Source: Avimonas intestinalis (lineage in GTDB: Bacteria > Bacillota > Clostridia > Oscillospirales > Acutalibacteraceae). Taken from it: a stretch of 64,000 bases of DNA. The DNA is taken from assembly GCA_904380375.1 (NCBI GenBank), contig CAJFID010000001.1:134039-198038 (forward strand). The letters run 5' to 3'. Each line of letters starts with the position of its first letter. Positions within the stretch are counted from its first letter, which is position 1. Under the pieces are notes generated by a model. The model was not told the origin of the DNA, searched no databases, and worked only from the letters and a program-made list of their open reading frames with translations. This document shows, in pieces, positions 24,864-33,755 of this stretch. A program made the translations under genes and the position numbers.

Positions 24864-26302
24864 CAATAGGCCTTGGCCCACAGCACCATCTGCTTGGCGG
24901 GCTTGCCGCAGCATACGCAGGTGTCGGCCAGGTGCTTCTGCGCAAAGGGGATGCAGCGGGAGCCGACGCCGGTCTTTTCCTTGACCGCGTCCTCGCACGC
25001 CTCGTCGCCGCACCACATCGCCTCAATGAAGCCGTCCCCGTGCTCGTCCAGCACGCGGGTGATCTCGTCCAGGCTGGTGCAGGCGTAGGTGCGGTTCTCG
25101 CGGTTTTGGAGCGCTTTCTGGTACAGGCCGTCGTGCACCTTTTTCAGCAGCGCGGGGACCGCGGCTTCCAGGTCGTCCAGCGAGACGACATGCTTCTCGC
25201 GGTCATGGCGGCAGACCAGCACGCACTGGTTGTTTTCAATGTCCTTGGGCCCGATCTCGAGCCGCAGGGGGACGCCCTTCATCTCGTACTCCGCGAACTT
25301 CCAGCCGGCGGAGTTTTCGGAATCGTCCACCTTGACCCGGGCGACGGCGGACAGGCGGGCCTTCAGCTCCGCCGCCTTTTCGAGCACGCCGGGCTTGTGC
25401 TGGGCGATGGGGAGGATGATCACCTGGATGGGGGCGACGGCAGGGGGGAGGACCAGGCCATTGTCGTCGCCGTGGGTCATGATGACCGCGCCGATCAGGC
25501 GGGTGGTTACGCCCCAGGAGGTCTGGAACGGGGTTTGCAGGGTGTTGTCCTTGCCGGTGAACTGGATGCCGAACGCCTTGGCGAAGCCGTCCCCGAAATA
25601 GTGGGAGGTGCCGGCCTGGAGTGCCTTGCCGTCGTGCATCATGGCCTCAATGGCGTAGGTGGATACCGCGCCGGCAAACTTGTCGCTGTCGGTCTTTTTG
25701 CCCTTGACAACCGGGATGGCAAGGGATTCCTCGCAGAAGGTGGCGTAAACGTCCAGCATCCGCTCGGTTTCCTCAACCGCCTCCTCGGCGGTGGCGTGGA
25801 TGGTGTGGCCCTCCTGCCACAGGAATTCGCGGGAACGCAGGAAGGGGCGGGTGGTTTTTTCCCACCGCACCACGTTGACCCACTGGTTGTACAGCTTGGG
25901 GAGGTCCCGCCAGGAGTGGACGATGTTGGCGTAATGCTCGCAGAACAGGGTCTCGCTGGTGGGGCGCACGCAGAGCCGCTCCTCGAGCTCCTCGCTGCCG
26001 CCGTGGGTCACCCAGGCCACCTCCGGCGCGAAGCCCTCGACGTGATCCTTCTCCTTTTGCAGGAGGCTTTCCGGGATGAACAGGGGCATACAGACGTTTT
26101 CATGCCCGAGCTCCTTAAACATACCATCGAGGATCCGCTGCATGTTTTCCCAGATCGCGTAGCCGTAGGGGCGGATGACCATGCAGCCCTTGACGCTGGT
26201 GTATTCGACCAGCTCCGCCTTTTTGACGATATCGGTATACCATTGGGCGAAATCCTCGTCCATTGAGGTGATGGCATCCACCATTTTTTTGTTATTGGCC
26301 AT
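24863..26302 (-). CDS. proS: Prolyl-tRNA synthetase, archaeal/eukaryal type
   Basis: 479 aa. Class II synthetase with motif 2 around RPTSETLFCEHYANIV and the late MTHGDDNGLVLPP motif 3. It lacks the editing insertion of bacterial-type ProRS and carries the C-terminal Cys-containing zinc-like domain ending KQMVLWAKAY, as in the short archaeal-type form common in Clostridia. ATG 26302 follows AAGGAAC. It lies between the oadB/oadG genes and the SGNH hydrolase on one strand. No T-box leader is seen. Confidence 0.95.
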   Translation of the reverse strand: MANNKKMVDAITSMDEDFAQWYTDIVKKAELVEYTSVKGCMVIRPYGYAIWENMQRILDGMFKELGHENVCMPLFIPESLLQKEKDHVEGFAPEVAWVTHGGSEELEERLCVRPTSETLFCEHYANIVHSWRDLPKLYNQWVNVVRWEKTTRPFLRSREFLWQEGHTIHATAEEAVEETERMLDVYATFCEESLAIPVVKGKKTDSDKFAGAVSTYAIEAMMHDGKALQAGTSHYFGDGFAKAFGIQFTGKDNTLQTPFQTSWGVTTRLIGAVIMTHGDDNGLVLPPAVAPIQVIILPIAQHKPGVLEKAAELKARLSAVARVKVDDSENSAGWKFAEYEMKGVPLRLEIGPKDIENNQCVLVCRHDREKHVVSLDDLEAAVPALLKKVHDGLYQKALQNRENRTYACTSLDEITRVLDEHGDGFIEAMWCGDEACEDAVKEKTGVGSRCIPFAQKHLADTCVCCGKPAKQMVLWAKAY

Positions 26303-26357
26303 CAAATGTTCCTTCTTTCTCTGGGGCGGCCGGGGACAGCCGCCGGGAATGGGATAT

Positions 26358-26403
26358 GCCGGAAGGGGGGCGCCGCAGGCTGTGCAGCGCCTCCCCTTCC
26401 GGC
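26358..26403 (-). other. Stable stem-loop between oadG-like and proS genes
   Basis: Arms 26358-26373 and 26387-26403 pair over 16 bp with one bulge. In the minus-strand transcript the T run precedes the stem rather than following it, so it is not a standard terminator; an RNA-processing or stability element is more likely. Confidence 0.5.
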
Positions 26404-26411
26404 AAAAAGAC

Positions 26412-26585
26412 CTACTGCGGCGTATTTTCGCCCGAACCGTCCTTATCCTTTTTCTCCGTGGTTTTGTTTAGCAGCACGATCACGGCCAGCAGAACGACCA
26501 TGACCACAAAGATGCCGACCATGCCGAGAAGCATCAGCAGCAGCGCGTTGCCGAGATTGGCTAACCCTTGAAATTCAATATTCAT
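26412..26585 (-). CDS. Sodium-pump decarboxylase gamma subunit (OadG-like)
   Basis: 57 aa. One membrane helix (ALLLMLLGMVGIFVVMVVLL region, residues 13-40) followed by a short charged tail (KTTEKKDKDGSGENTPQ). The size and topology match OadG/MmdD gamma subunits, and the gene directly follows the beta subunit with 29 bp between. Gamma subunits stabilise the complex and anchor the carboxyltransferase. Named from context and topology. Confidence 0.65.
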   Translation of the reverse strand: MNIEFQGLANLGNALLLMLLGMVGIFVVMVVLLAVIVLLNKTTEKKDKDGSGENTPQ

Positions 26586-26614
26586 AACACTTCATCCTTT
26601 CTCCGCGGCGGAGA

Positions 26615-27781
26615 TCAGCCGCCGATCAGGCGGGGGACCACCGTCAGGATAATGCCGCCTGCGACGACCGAGCCGATCTGACCGGCGACGTTCGCGCCCA
26701 CGGCGTGCATGAGCAGGTGGTTCTGGTTGTCTTCCTTGAGGGCCATCTTCTGGATCACGCGGGCCGACATCGGGAACGCGGAGATGCCCGCGCCGCCGAC
26801 CATCGGGTTGATCTTCTTGCCCTCCGGCAGGAAGAGGTTCATCAGCTTGGCAAACAGCACGCCGCCGATGGTGTCAAAGATGAAGGCGACCAGACCGAGG
26901 GCCATGATGACGATCGTCGCCACCGAGAGGAACTGCTCCGCCCGCATGGTGAAGGCGATGGTGATGCCGAGCAGGATGGTGATCAGGTTGGCCAGGGTAG
27001 TCTGCGCGGTCTGGGACAGGCTGTCCAGCTTCAGGCATTCCCGCAGCAGGTTGCCGAACATCAGCATACCTACCAGGGACACCGAGGCCGGGGCGACCAG
27101 GCCGGCGATGATGGTGACGATAATCGGGAAGAGGATGCGGGTCAGGCGGGATACCGACTGGGGATTGTACGGCATCCGGATCATCCGTTCCTTCTTGGTG
27201 GTGACCAGCTTGATGGCGGCCGGCTGGATGATCGGGACCAGCGCCATATACGAATACGCGGCCACGGCAATGGCGCCCATGTTTTCGGATTCGAACATCT
27301 TCGACACCAGAATGGACGTGGGGCCGTCCGCCGCGCCGATGATGCCGATGGACGCCGCCTCCTTAAACGGGAAGAAGAAGGAGGCCAGCAGGACGGTCAG
27401 GAAGATGCCGAACTGCGCCGCCGCGCCGAACAGGAGCATTTTGGGATTGGACAGCAGCGGTCCAAAGTCGATCATGGCGCCGATGCCGATGAACAGCAGC
27501 AGCGGCATGGCTTCGGAGGCGGAAATCCCCACGTTGAACAGCCACTCGACAATGCCGGTCGAGCCGTCCGCCGCGGTGCCGATCGCACCCGACCAGGGGA
27601 TGTTGACCAAAATCGCGCCGAAGCCCATCGGCATCAGCAGCGCCGGTTCAAAATCCTTGGCCAGTGCCAGGTAGATCAGCAGCCCGCCGATCAGGATCAT
27701 GACGAGGTTCTTCCAGCCGTCGGCTGTAAAGAAGAACGCGACGCCGTCATACAGAAAACGAAAATGCTCCAGTATTTCCAA
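26615..27781 (-). CDS. oadB: Sodium ion-translocating decarboxylase subunit beta
   Basis: 388 aa with about ten membrane helices. The family blocks MLIGGLLIYLALAKDFEPAL, FGPLLSNPKMLLFGAAAQFG and the Na+-site region GIIGAADGPTSI are present. The beta subunit decarboxylates biotin-bound carboxylate and pumps Na+ out. Start is a TTG at 27781 (LEILEHF) with AAAGGAG 8 nt upstream; the ATG-like alternatives upstream lack a ribosome site. No alpha or biotin-carrier gene is nearby, so the substrate (oxaloacetate, methylmalonyl-CoA or glutaconyl-CoA) is undecided. Confidence 0.9.
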   Translation of the reverse strand: MEILEHFRFLYDGVAFFFTADGWKNLVMILIGGLLIYLALAKDFEPALLMPMGFGAILVNIPWSGAIGTAADGSTGIVEWLFNVGISASEAMPLLLFIGIGAMIDFGPLLSNPKMLLFGAAAQFGIFLTVLLASFFFPFKEAASIGIIGAADGPTSILVSKMFESENMGAIAVAAYSYMALVPIIQPAAIKLVTTKKERMIRMPYNPQSVSRLTRILFPIIVTIIAGLVAPASVSLVGMLMFGNLLRECLKLDSLSQTAQTTLANLITILLGITIAFTMRAEQFLSVATIVIMALGLVAFIFDTIGGVLFAKLMNLFLPEGKKINPMVGGAGISAFPMSARVIQKMALKEDNQNHLLMHAVGANVAGQIGSVVAGGIILTVVPRLIGG

Positions 27782-27860
27782 CGTAGACTCTCCTTTTGCG
27801 CGCGGCACCTCTGGAAACGGCGCCGCCGCTCATGAAATAATAGGGAACCAACAGCTTCCT

Positions 27861-27889
27861 ATTATACCGAAAGTCTGTCCACATTTCAA
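27861..27889 (-). promoter_or_regulatory. oadB operon promoter
   Basis: Minus strand TTGAAA (plus 27884-27889), 17 bp, TATAAT (plus 27861-27866). Confidence 0.85.
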
Positions 27890-27944
27890 CAGGCAAAGCG
27901 GCGCAAAGCCGCCCGAAAGGCCGGAATTTTAAGAAAATATTTGC

Positions 27945-27973
27945 TTGACTTTTCACGGGGCCTCCTCTATCGT
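27945..27973 (+). promoter_or_regulatory. ABC exporter operon promoter
   Basis: TTGACT (27945-27950), 17 bp, TATCGT (27968-27973). Confidence 0.65.
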
Positions 27974-28034
27974 AAAGCCAGAGGCGGGGCCCGGCGTCGG
28001 GAAACGCCGGCAAAAAGCGGAACAGGAGGGCGTT

Positions 28035-28760
28035 ATGTTTACCGTAAGCCATGTGACCAAGCGGTACGGCAAATTGACCGCAAACAGCGATATCTCCTTT
28101 GAGGTGGGGGATGGGCAGATCGCCGTCCTGCTCGGCCCGAACGGGGCGGGGAAGTCCACCATCATCAAATGCATCGCCGGCCTGCTGCGGTTTGAGGGGG
28201 AGATCCGGATTGACGGGCATCCCAACAAATCCTTAGAAGCCAAGCGCCTGCTGGGCTATGTGCCGGAGATGCCGGCGGTCTATGACCTGCTGACGGTGGG
28301 GGAGCATCTCGAATTCATCGCCCGCGCCTACTCCTTATCCGGCTGGGAGGGGTATGCCGCGTCCCTGCTGGAACGGTTTGAGCTGGCCGACAAAAAGGAG
28401 AAGCTCGGCAAGGAACTGTCCAAAGGGATGCAGCAGAAGCTGAGCGTCTGCTGCGCGCTGCTCCACCGGCCCAAAGCGGTAATCTTTGACGAGCCGCTGG
28501 TCGGCCTTGATCCCCACGCGATCAAGGAGCTCAAGGACCTGTTCCGCGAACTCAAACGGGACGGCGCGGCGGTGCTTATCAGCACCCATATGATTGACAG
28601 CGTGGAGGATTACTGGGATATCGCCCACATCATGATGAACGGGCGGTTTGCCGCCACCATGCGCAGCGACCCCGCCGCGCAGCAGGAGAAGACGCTGGAG
28701 GAGCTGTTCTTTGAAATCACCGAGGCGCCGGCGTCCGCCGGGACGGGGGGCGCGGTATGA
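28035..28760 (+). CDS. ABC transporter ATP-binding protein
   Basis: 241 aa. Walker A GPNGAGKST (about residue 36), signature LSKGMQQKLSV (about 131), Walker B AVIFDEPLVGLDP (about 152) and an ISTHM switch histidine. The layout is that of the small exporter ATPases paired with one large permease. ATG 28035 follows AGGAGGG. Overlaps the permease gene by 4 nt. Confidence 0.93.
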   Translation: MFTVSHVTKRYGKLTANSDISFEVGDGQIAVLLGPNGAGKSTIIKCIAGLLRFEGEIRIDGHPNKSLEAKRLLGYVPEMPAVYDLLTVGEHLEFIARAYSLSGWEGYAASLLERFELADKKEKLGKELSKGMQQKLSVCCALLHRPKAVIFDEPLVGLDPHAIKELKDLFRELKRDGAAVLISTHMIDSVEDYWDIAHIMMNGRFAATMRSDPAAQQEKTLEELFFEITEAPASAGTGGAV

Positions 28761-30322
28761 GGGCCCTGTCCTATTTGTTCTTTACCACCCTGAAAAACCG
28801 GATCAAGGAACTGCGCAGGCATCCTTCCCAGCTGATCCTGCTGCTGTTTTTGGCGGCGATGCTGGCGCTGGTGGTCGTCACCGCCGGCCTGCCTTCGGAG
28901 GCGGGGGCGCAGCAGCGGCCGCTGGCCGAACTGAGGACGATGCTGCTGGCCCTTTATGCGGCGATGTTTCTGCTGCTGTGCAAAAACGGGCTGTCCTCCG
29001 GCGCGAGCTTTTATTCGATGGCGGATGTCCACCTGCTGTTTTCCGCCCCGATCCGTCCCCAGCGGATCCTGTTTTACGGCCTTCTGCGGCAGCTCGGGAC
29101 ATCGGCGCTGCTCGGATTTTTCCTTTTGTTCCAGTATTCTTGGCTGCACGATCTGTACGGCTTGTCGCTCCCCGGCCTGCTGGCTATCGTGCTGGGCTAC
29201 TGCCTGACGGTATTCTGCGCGCAGCTTACCTCGGTAGTGCTGTACGCCTTTACCAGCGGCAGCGAGAGCAGGCAGCGGATTGGCAAGGGGGTGCTGTACC
29301 TCCTGGCGGCCGCCGCCGTGCTGGGGGCCGGCCTCCCTGCCCTGGCGCCCGGCACGGCGCAGGAGAAGCTGGCGGCGGTTGTCTCGGCGGCGGACGGGTC
29401 GCTCCTTGCCGGCTTCCCGGTGGCCGGCTGGCTGAAGGCCGCGGTGGGCGGCCTGATCGGGGGCGATATCCTGCCCGCCGTGCTCGGGCTGGGAGTCTGT
29501 GCGGCCTATGCGGCGGCGCTGGTGGCGCTGCTGACTGCCGCCCGCCCCGACTTTTACGAGGACGTGCTCAAGGCGACCGAGATCTCCTTCACCGCCGTCA
29601 CGGCGTCTAAGGAGGGCAAAATGGCCGAGCCGCTCCCCGCCAACGTTAAAGTGGGCAGAACCGGCATCGGCGCAGGCAAAGGGGCCGGGGTGTTTTATTA
29701 CAAGCACCGGCTGGAGCGCCGCCGCTCCCGCGTGTTCCTGCTGGACGGCATGACGCTGCTTTGGGCGGGCATCTGCATCGCATTCTCCTTCTTTGTACGG
29801 GAGGAGGGGATGCTGGCGGTATTCGTATTTGCCACCTATATGCAGCTGTTTTCCTCAAGCACCGGCCGTTGGCTGCGGGAGCTTCTGATGCCCTATGTGT
29901 ATATGATCCCGGAACCGCCCTTCCGCAAGCTCCTAGGGGTGTGCCGGGAGAGCATCCTCCAGTCCGCAGTGGAGGCGGCGGTGGTCATGATCCCCTGCGG
30001 CCTGATCGTCGGCGCGCCTCTGCTGCTGATCGCCGGCTGCGTCGCCGCCCGCTTTGGGTTCGCCCTGCTGTTTATGGCGGGCAACATCCTGATGGAGCGG
30101 CTGTTCGGCCAGGTACTCAACAAGGCGCTGATCCTGGGGCTGTTCCTGCTGCTGATGGTCCTGCTGGCGCTGCCGGGCGCGGTCGCCGGCGTGGCCGTGG
30201 GCATTCTGGCCGGGATGGAAGCCGCGATGCCGGTGGTCGCCCTTTGGTGCGCGGCTGTTTCGGCGCTGATCGCCTTCCTTTGCCGGGATATCCTGAACAT
30301 CGCGGAGCTCAACAACAAATAA
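28757..30322 (+). CDS. ABC exporter permease, large polytopic membrane protein
   Basis: 521 aa with about ten hydrophobic segments, an N-terminal cytosolic LKNRIKELRRHPSQ stretch, and a hydrophilic loop near residues 270-320. It follows its ATPase with an ATGA overlap. The arrangement resembles the two-component putative ABC exporters of Firmicutes; the substrate is not evident. Confidence 0.8.
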   Translation: MRALSYLFFTTLKNRIKELRRHPSQLILLLFLAAMLALVVVTAGLPSEAGAQQRPLAELRTMLLALYAAMFLLLCKNGLSSGASFYSMADVHLLFSAPIRPQRILFYGLLRQLGTSALLGFFLLFQYSWLHDLYGLSLPGLLAIVLGYCLTVFCAQLTSVVLYAFTSGSESRQRIGKGVLYLLAAAAVLGAGLPALAPGTAQEKLAAVVSAADGSLLAGFPVAGWLKAAVGGLIGGDILPAVLGLGVCAAYAAALVALLTAARPDFYEDVLKATEISFTAVTASKEGKMAEPLPANVKVGRTGIGAGKGAGVFYYKHRLERRRSRVFLLDGMTLLWAGICIAFSFFVREEGMLAVFVFATYMQLFSSSTGRWLRELLMPYVYMIPEPPFRKLLGVCRESILQSAVEAAVVMIPCGLIVGAPLLLIAGCVAARFGFALLFMAGNILMERLFGQVLNKALILGLFLLLMVLLALPGAVAGVAVGILAGMEAAMPVVALWCAAVSALIAFLCRDILNIAELNNK

Positions 30323-30364
30323 GGCGGGAGGCTTTGCCGCGGCGGCTTCCGAGAAGCAATAAAA

Positions 30365-30398
30365 GGGCCCATGCAAACAGGAAGGGTTGCATGGGCCC
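30365..30398. terminator. Bidirectional terminator between the permease and mtaB
   Basis: Perfect 12-bp arms 30365-30376/30387-30398. On the minus strand it is followed by TTTTATT; on the plus strand the U tract is weak. It serves convergent genes. The rest of 30399-30626 shows no gene. Confidence 0.65.
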
Positions 30399-30626
30399 GG
30401 AACGTTTATGGACGGTTTCCTTGGGGATGGCCGCCTTACCTCCCGCCGCCGTTCCTTTTATGAAATCGAGGCCGTACTTTCCCAGCGGGGCAGTTGAACG
30501 CCGCCGGCCCGCCGGGCGCTTCTGCAAAAGGCTTTGCAAGGATGGATTGGCCGGCGAGAAAGACGAAATCCAAAGGAGCCGCCTTCTTATGAGTGAGAAC
30601 GGCCGCCGCGGGGCGGGAACGGCGAT

Positions 30627-31943
30627 TTATGCCAATTCCCCTTCGCACACGCCCTCCCGGCGGCCGGTGATCCGTACCCGGACGGCGCCGCCCGGCCTTA
30701 GGCCCTCCCCGGCCGGCACAAGGACGGGGATATACGCGGGGGTGTACCCCTCCCACCTCCCGTCTTTGCTCCGAGTTTCGAGCAATACCTCGGCCTCCCG
30801 ACCGACCCAGGCATCCAGGAAGGCGTCCCGGAGCTGGTCGCAGGCGGCGATCATGCGGCGGCTGCGGTGAGATTTTTCCTCCCGCGGCACCTGCCCATCC
30901 ATCCGTGCCGCCACAGTGCCGGGGCGGCGGGAATAGGCAAAGACGTGGGCGCGGGCAAACCCGACCTTTTTGACGAAGGCCAGGGATTCCGCAAACTCCG
31001 CCTCGTCCTCGCCGGGGAAGCCCACCATCACGTCGGTGGTCAGGGCACAGCCGGGGAAGCGCTCCCGCAGCGCGCCGCAGACGGCGAGGTATTCCTCCGG
31101 CGTGTAGTGCCGGTTCATCCGTTTCAGGGTGGCGGCGCACCCGCTTTGCAGGGAGAGGTGGAACTGGGGGCAGAGCTTTTCCTGCGCGCCCAGCCGGGCG
31201 ATCACCGCGGGGGTCAGCATGTCGGGCTCAAGGGAGCCAAGCCGCACCCGGCGGATCCCCGGCGTCCGGCAGGCGGCCTCCACCGCATCGCAGAGCCCCA
31301 GGCCAAGGTCCCGGCCGTAGGCGGTCAGGTTGATGCCGGACAGCACCGCCTCCGCATATCCCTTGGCCGAAAGCGCGGCCAGCTCCCGCTCCAGCTCCGG
31401 CAGCGGCTTTGAGCGCACCCGCCCGCGGGCATAGGGGATGATGCAATAGGCGCAGAAGCGGTCGCAGCCGTCCTCGATCTTGACAAAGGCGCGGGTGCGG
31501 CCCCCGAAATCGTCGACCGCCAGGCTTTCAAACTCCCGGGAGTGGGGGGCGATGTCGACAATCCGCTGCCTGCGGGCCAGGAAATCGTGCAGGTACCGGG
31601 GGAGGGCCCGCCGGCAGGCGTTGCCCAGCACGATGTCCGCCTCGGAAAAGCGCTCCGCGGCCTCGGGAAATGCCTGGGGGAAACAGCCGGTCAGCACCAG
31701 CACTGCGTGGGGGTATTCCCGCCGGCAGCGGCGCAGGAGCTGCCGCAGCTTGCGGTCGCTTTCGCCGGTCACGGTGCAGGAATTGAGCACAATGGCCGCG
31801 TCCTGCATGGCGGCCCGCTCCTCCGGCGTGCCGGAGAAGAGGGCTTCGGAGGTTTCGCAGCCTTCGGCCTCCATCAGCGCGCGCATGGCCTGCGTTTCGT
31901 ATTGGTTGACCTTGCAGCCGAGGGTATGGAAATAAACGATCAT
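30627..31943 (-). CDS. mtaB: tRNA threonylcarbamoyladenosine methylthiotransferase
   Basis: 438 aa. Radical SAM methylthiotransferase that converts t6A37 to ms2t6A37 in tRNA. N-terminal domain (FHTLGCKVNQYETQAM, NSCTVTGESDRK) with three Cys for the auxiliary cluster, central radical SAM CDRFCAYCIIPYARG (about residues 147-161), and a C-terminal TRAM-like domain. FHTLGCKVNQYE marks the MtaB subgroup as opposed to MiaB. The ATG at 31943 follows AAAAGGGG; upstream open frame is not coding. Confidence 0.92.
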   Translation of the reverse strand: MIVYFHTLGCKVNQYETQAMRALMEAEGCETSEALFSGTPEERAAMQDAAIVLNSCTVTGESDRKLRQLLRRCRREYPHAVLVLTGCFPQAFPEAAERFSEADIVLGNACRRALPRYLHDFLARRQRIVDIAPHSREFESLAVDDFGGRTRAFVKIEDGCDRFCAYCIIPYARGRVRSKPLPELERELAALSAKGYAEAVLSGINLTAYGRDLGLGLCDAVEAACRTPGIRRVRLGSLEPDMLTPAVIARLGAQEKLCPQFHLSLQSGCAATLKRMNRHYTPEEYLAVCGALRERFPGCALTTDVMVGFPGEDEAEFAESLAFVKKVGFARAHVFAYSRRPGTVAARMDGQVPREEKSHRSRRMIAACDQLRDAFLDAWVGREAEVLLETRSKDGRWEGYTPAYIPVLVPAGEGLRPGGAVRVRITGRREGVCEGELA

Positions 31944-32113
31944 GCCGGAGGGCCCCTTTTGGCAAAAAATTCCGCGGGGACGGGCCCCGCGGGGAAATCT
32001 GCCCTCATTATACCGAAAAGCGTCCCGGATTTCAACCGATTGTTTGTACGGTACGCGGCGCAAAGCCGCCGGGGGCCGGGAAAAAGCCAGGCGGGAAAGT
32101 TTTCGGATAAAGT

Positions 32114-32142
32114 TGATTTTTCGCGGGGAAAGGGATATAATA
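32114..32142 (+). promoter_or_regulatory. Promoter of the HPr-like gene
   Basis: TTGATT (32114-32119), 17 bp, TATAAT (32137-32142). Confidence 0.85.
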
Positions 32143-32217
32143 GCGCAATAGGAACGGAGGGGGCCGGCGCCGCGGCGCCGGGACATACGGCCCCGCCGTG
32201 ATGAAGGGAGGATCTTT

Positions 32218-32448
32218 ATGTACGAGGCAAAGGTACACTTTGATACCGTCGTGGACGTCAAGAAGTTTGTCAACATCTGCAACAGCGTGCCGTTTGACGT
32301 GGACCTGGTATCGGGCCGCTACGTGGTTGACGGCAAGTCGATCATGGGGCTGTTCAGCCTGGATCTTTCCAAACCGGTCGAGCTGAAGGCCGACTGCGGG
32401 CCGGACGATGAATTTGTGACAAAAATTGGCGCCTATCTGGTCCGATAG
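32218..32448 (+). CDS. HPr-family protein without the phosphorylatable histidine
   Basis: 76 aa. The C-terminal two-thirds fits HPr, with the KSIMGLFSLDL stretch containing the Ser46 equivalent. The active-site loop that should read GIHARPA is VVDVKKF, so the PTS phosphohistidine is absent. It cannot relay phosphate but could keep a Ser-linked regulatory role. It is monocistronic, with a strong promoter and an unusually long terminator, so it is probably well expressed. Confidence 0.75.
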   Translation: MYEAKVHFDTVVDVKKFVNICNSVPFDVDLVSGRYVVDGKSIMGLFSLDLSKPVELKADCGPDDEFVTKIGAYLVR

Positions 32449-32471
32449 GGCGTTTGAAGACGGTGGAGCAC

Positions 32472-32522
32472 ACAAAGCCAAGGCGCTGCAAAATCAAGGA
32501 TTTTGCAGCGCCTTGGCTTTGT
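32472..32522 (+). terminator. Very long perfect hairpin terminator
   Basis: A perfect 24-bp stem (32472-32495/32499-32522) with an AAG loop. The inner arm GGCGCTGCAAAA recurs in the terminator at 45320-45354. Confidence 0.85.
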
Positions 32523-32590
32523 ATATCTGTCGTTCACCAGGCGGCCGGCCGCTCGCCTTGTTGGATTTTCCTTTGCCGTTCATTTTTCCC

Positions 32591-32660
32591 TTGCAATCGG
32601 TGGAAAACGAGGATATACTTTTGTTAACTACAAGTTACTTAAATAATTGTATTAAGTAAC
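32591..32660 (+). promoter_or_regulatory. Promoter with palindromic operator for the UroD-family gene
   Basis: TTGCAA (32591-32596), 17 bp, TATACT (32614-32619). Just downstream of the expected start point lies GTTACTTAA-N9-TTAAGTAAC (32634-32642/32652-32660), perfect 9-bp arms in an AT-rich patch. The position suits a repressor. Confidence 0.65.
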
Positions 32661-32686
32661 GAAAAAGTAGACAAGGAGGATGCTGA

Positions 32687-33637
32687 ATGCAGTCGCGTGA
32701 ACTGGTAAAAGCGGCCATGACCTTCCGCACCACCCCTCGGATCCCGGATGAAATGCACGATGTAAGCGGCGTGGCCTACACCTATGGACCTGGGAGGACC
32801 GCCGGCGTCCCGGTAGGGGTGCGCGGGATACGGTATGACGCGTGGGGCACCGAGTGGACCGCCGGGGAGGACGGTGTCTGCGGCGAGGTCAAGCATTACC
32901 AGCTGGACGATTGGGGCAAGCTGGAGGATTTCCGCCCTCCCTACGATGTGCTCGAACAGGCGGACCTAAGCAAGGTCAACGGGCAGTGTGCGGCCAGCGA
33001 TAAATTTTTTATTCCCATGTGGGAAAGCAGCTACAACCTGTTTGAGCGGATGCAGTGGCTCCGGGGGACGCAGAACCTGTTCATGGATCTGGCGGAGGGC
33101 AACCCGGCCGTGCTCCGCCTGCGGGACATGGTCCATGCGTTTTTTATGGAGCAGGCCGCAATGTGGGCCGACACCGATGTGGACGGCCTGCATATTGCCG
33201 ACGACTGGGGGACGCAGACCTCCCTGCTGCTTTCCCCCGCCATGTGGCGGGAGGTGTTCCGCCCGTGCTATCAGGAGCTCTGCGACCTGGCCCATTCCCA
33301 TGGGAAGTTCGTCGTAATGCATTCGGACGGCTATACCCTCCCCCTTTTGGACGATCTCGCGGAGATCGGGGTGGATGCCGTCAATGCACAGCTGTTCTGT
33401 ATGGATATAGAAGCGTTAGCGGCCAAGTACCATCACCGCCTGGCCTTCTGGGGGGAGATTGACCGCCAGCATATCCTGCCCTTCGGCACGCCGGAGGACT
33501 GCCGCAGGGCGGTGCGCCGGGTGGCGGACGCGTTCTGCGCCTATGGGCGGACCGGCCTGGTAGGCCAGGCGTTTTCCGGCAAGGATATCCCAATGGAAAA
33601 CCTCCTGGCCGTTTACGACGCTTGGTATACCTATTAA
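32687..33637 (+). CDS. Uroporphyrinogen decarboxylase-family protein (possible methyltransferase)
   Basis: 316 aa. UroD-type TIM barrel as judged by GLHIADDWGTQTSLLLSP, HSDGYTLPLLDDLAEIGVDA and the late GEIDRQHILPFGTPED blocks. No heme-pathway gene is near, and this subgroup is better known for corrinoid-linked or other methyl transfer (MtaA/MtbA, CmuA) than for tetrapyrrole decarboxylation. No zinc H-x-C-x(n)-C motif of MtaA is obvious, so the activity is open. Monocistronic under a palindromic operator. A corrinoid protein, activator and regulator occur at 55.5-60 kb without a methyltransferase of their own. Confidence 0.7.
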   Translation: MQSRELVKAAMTFRTTPRIPDEMHDVSGVAYTYGPGRTAGVPVGVRGIRYDAWGTEWTAGEDGVCGEVKHYQLDDWGKLEDFRPPYDVLEQADLSKVNGQCAASDKFFIPMWESSYNLFERMQWLRGTQNLFMDLAEGNPAVLRLRDMVHAFFMEQAAMWADTDVDGLHIADDWGTQTSLLLSPAMWREVFRPCYQELCDLAHSHGKFVVMHSDGYTLPLLDDLAEIGVDAVNAQLFCMDIEALAAKYHHRLAFWGEIDRQHILPFGTPEDCRRAVRRVADAFCAYGRTGLVGQAFSGKDIPMENLLAVYDAWYTY

Positions 33638-33755
33638 GGGGGGCCGTTCCTACAGGCTTCCCGCCCGGCCGCCCGCAAATCGGAGCCATAAATCCCGCGG
33701 AAGCCGCATATATTGGCAGTAAAGCAGGATCCGATGCAACGAAAGGGTGAAAAGC

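Noticed and set aside
28610..29707. 365-aa minus-strand open frame opposite the ABC exporter
   Set aside because: Same reason: the plus strand carries a clear ATPase-permease pair with coupled starts.
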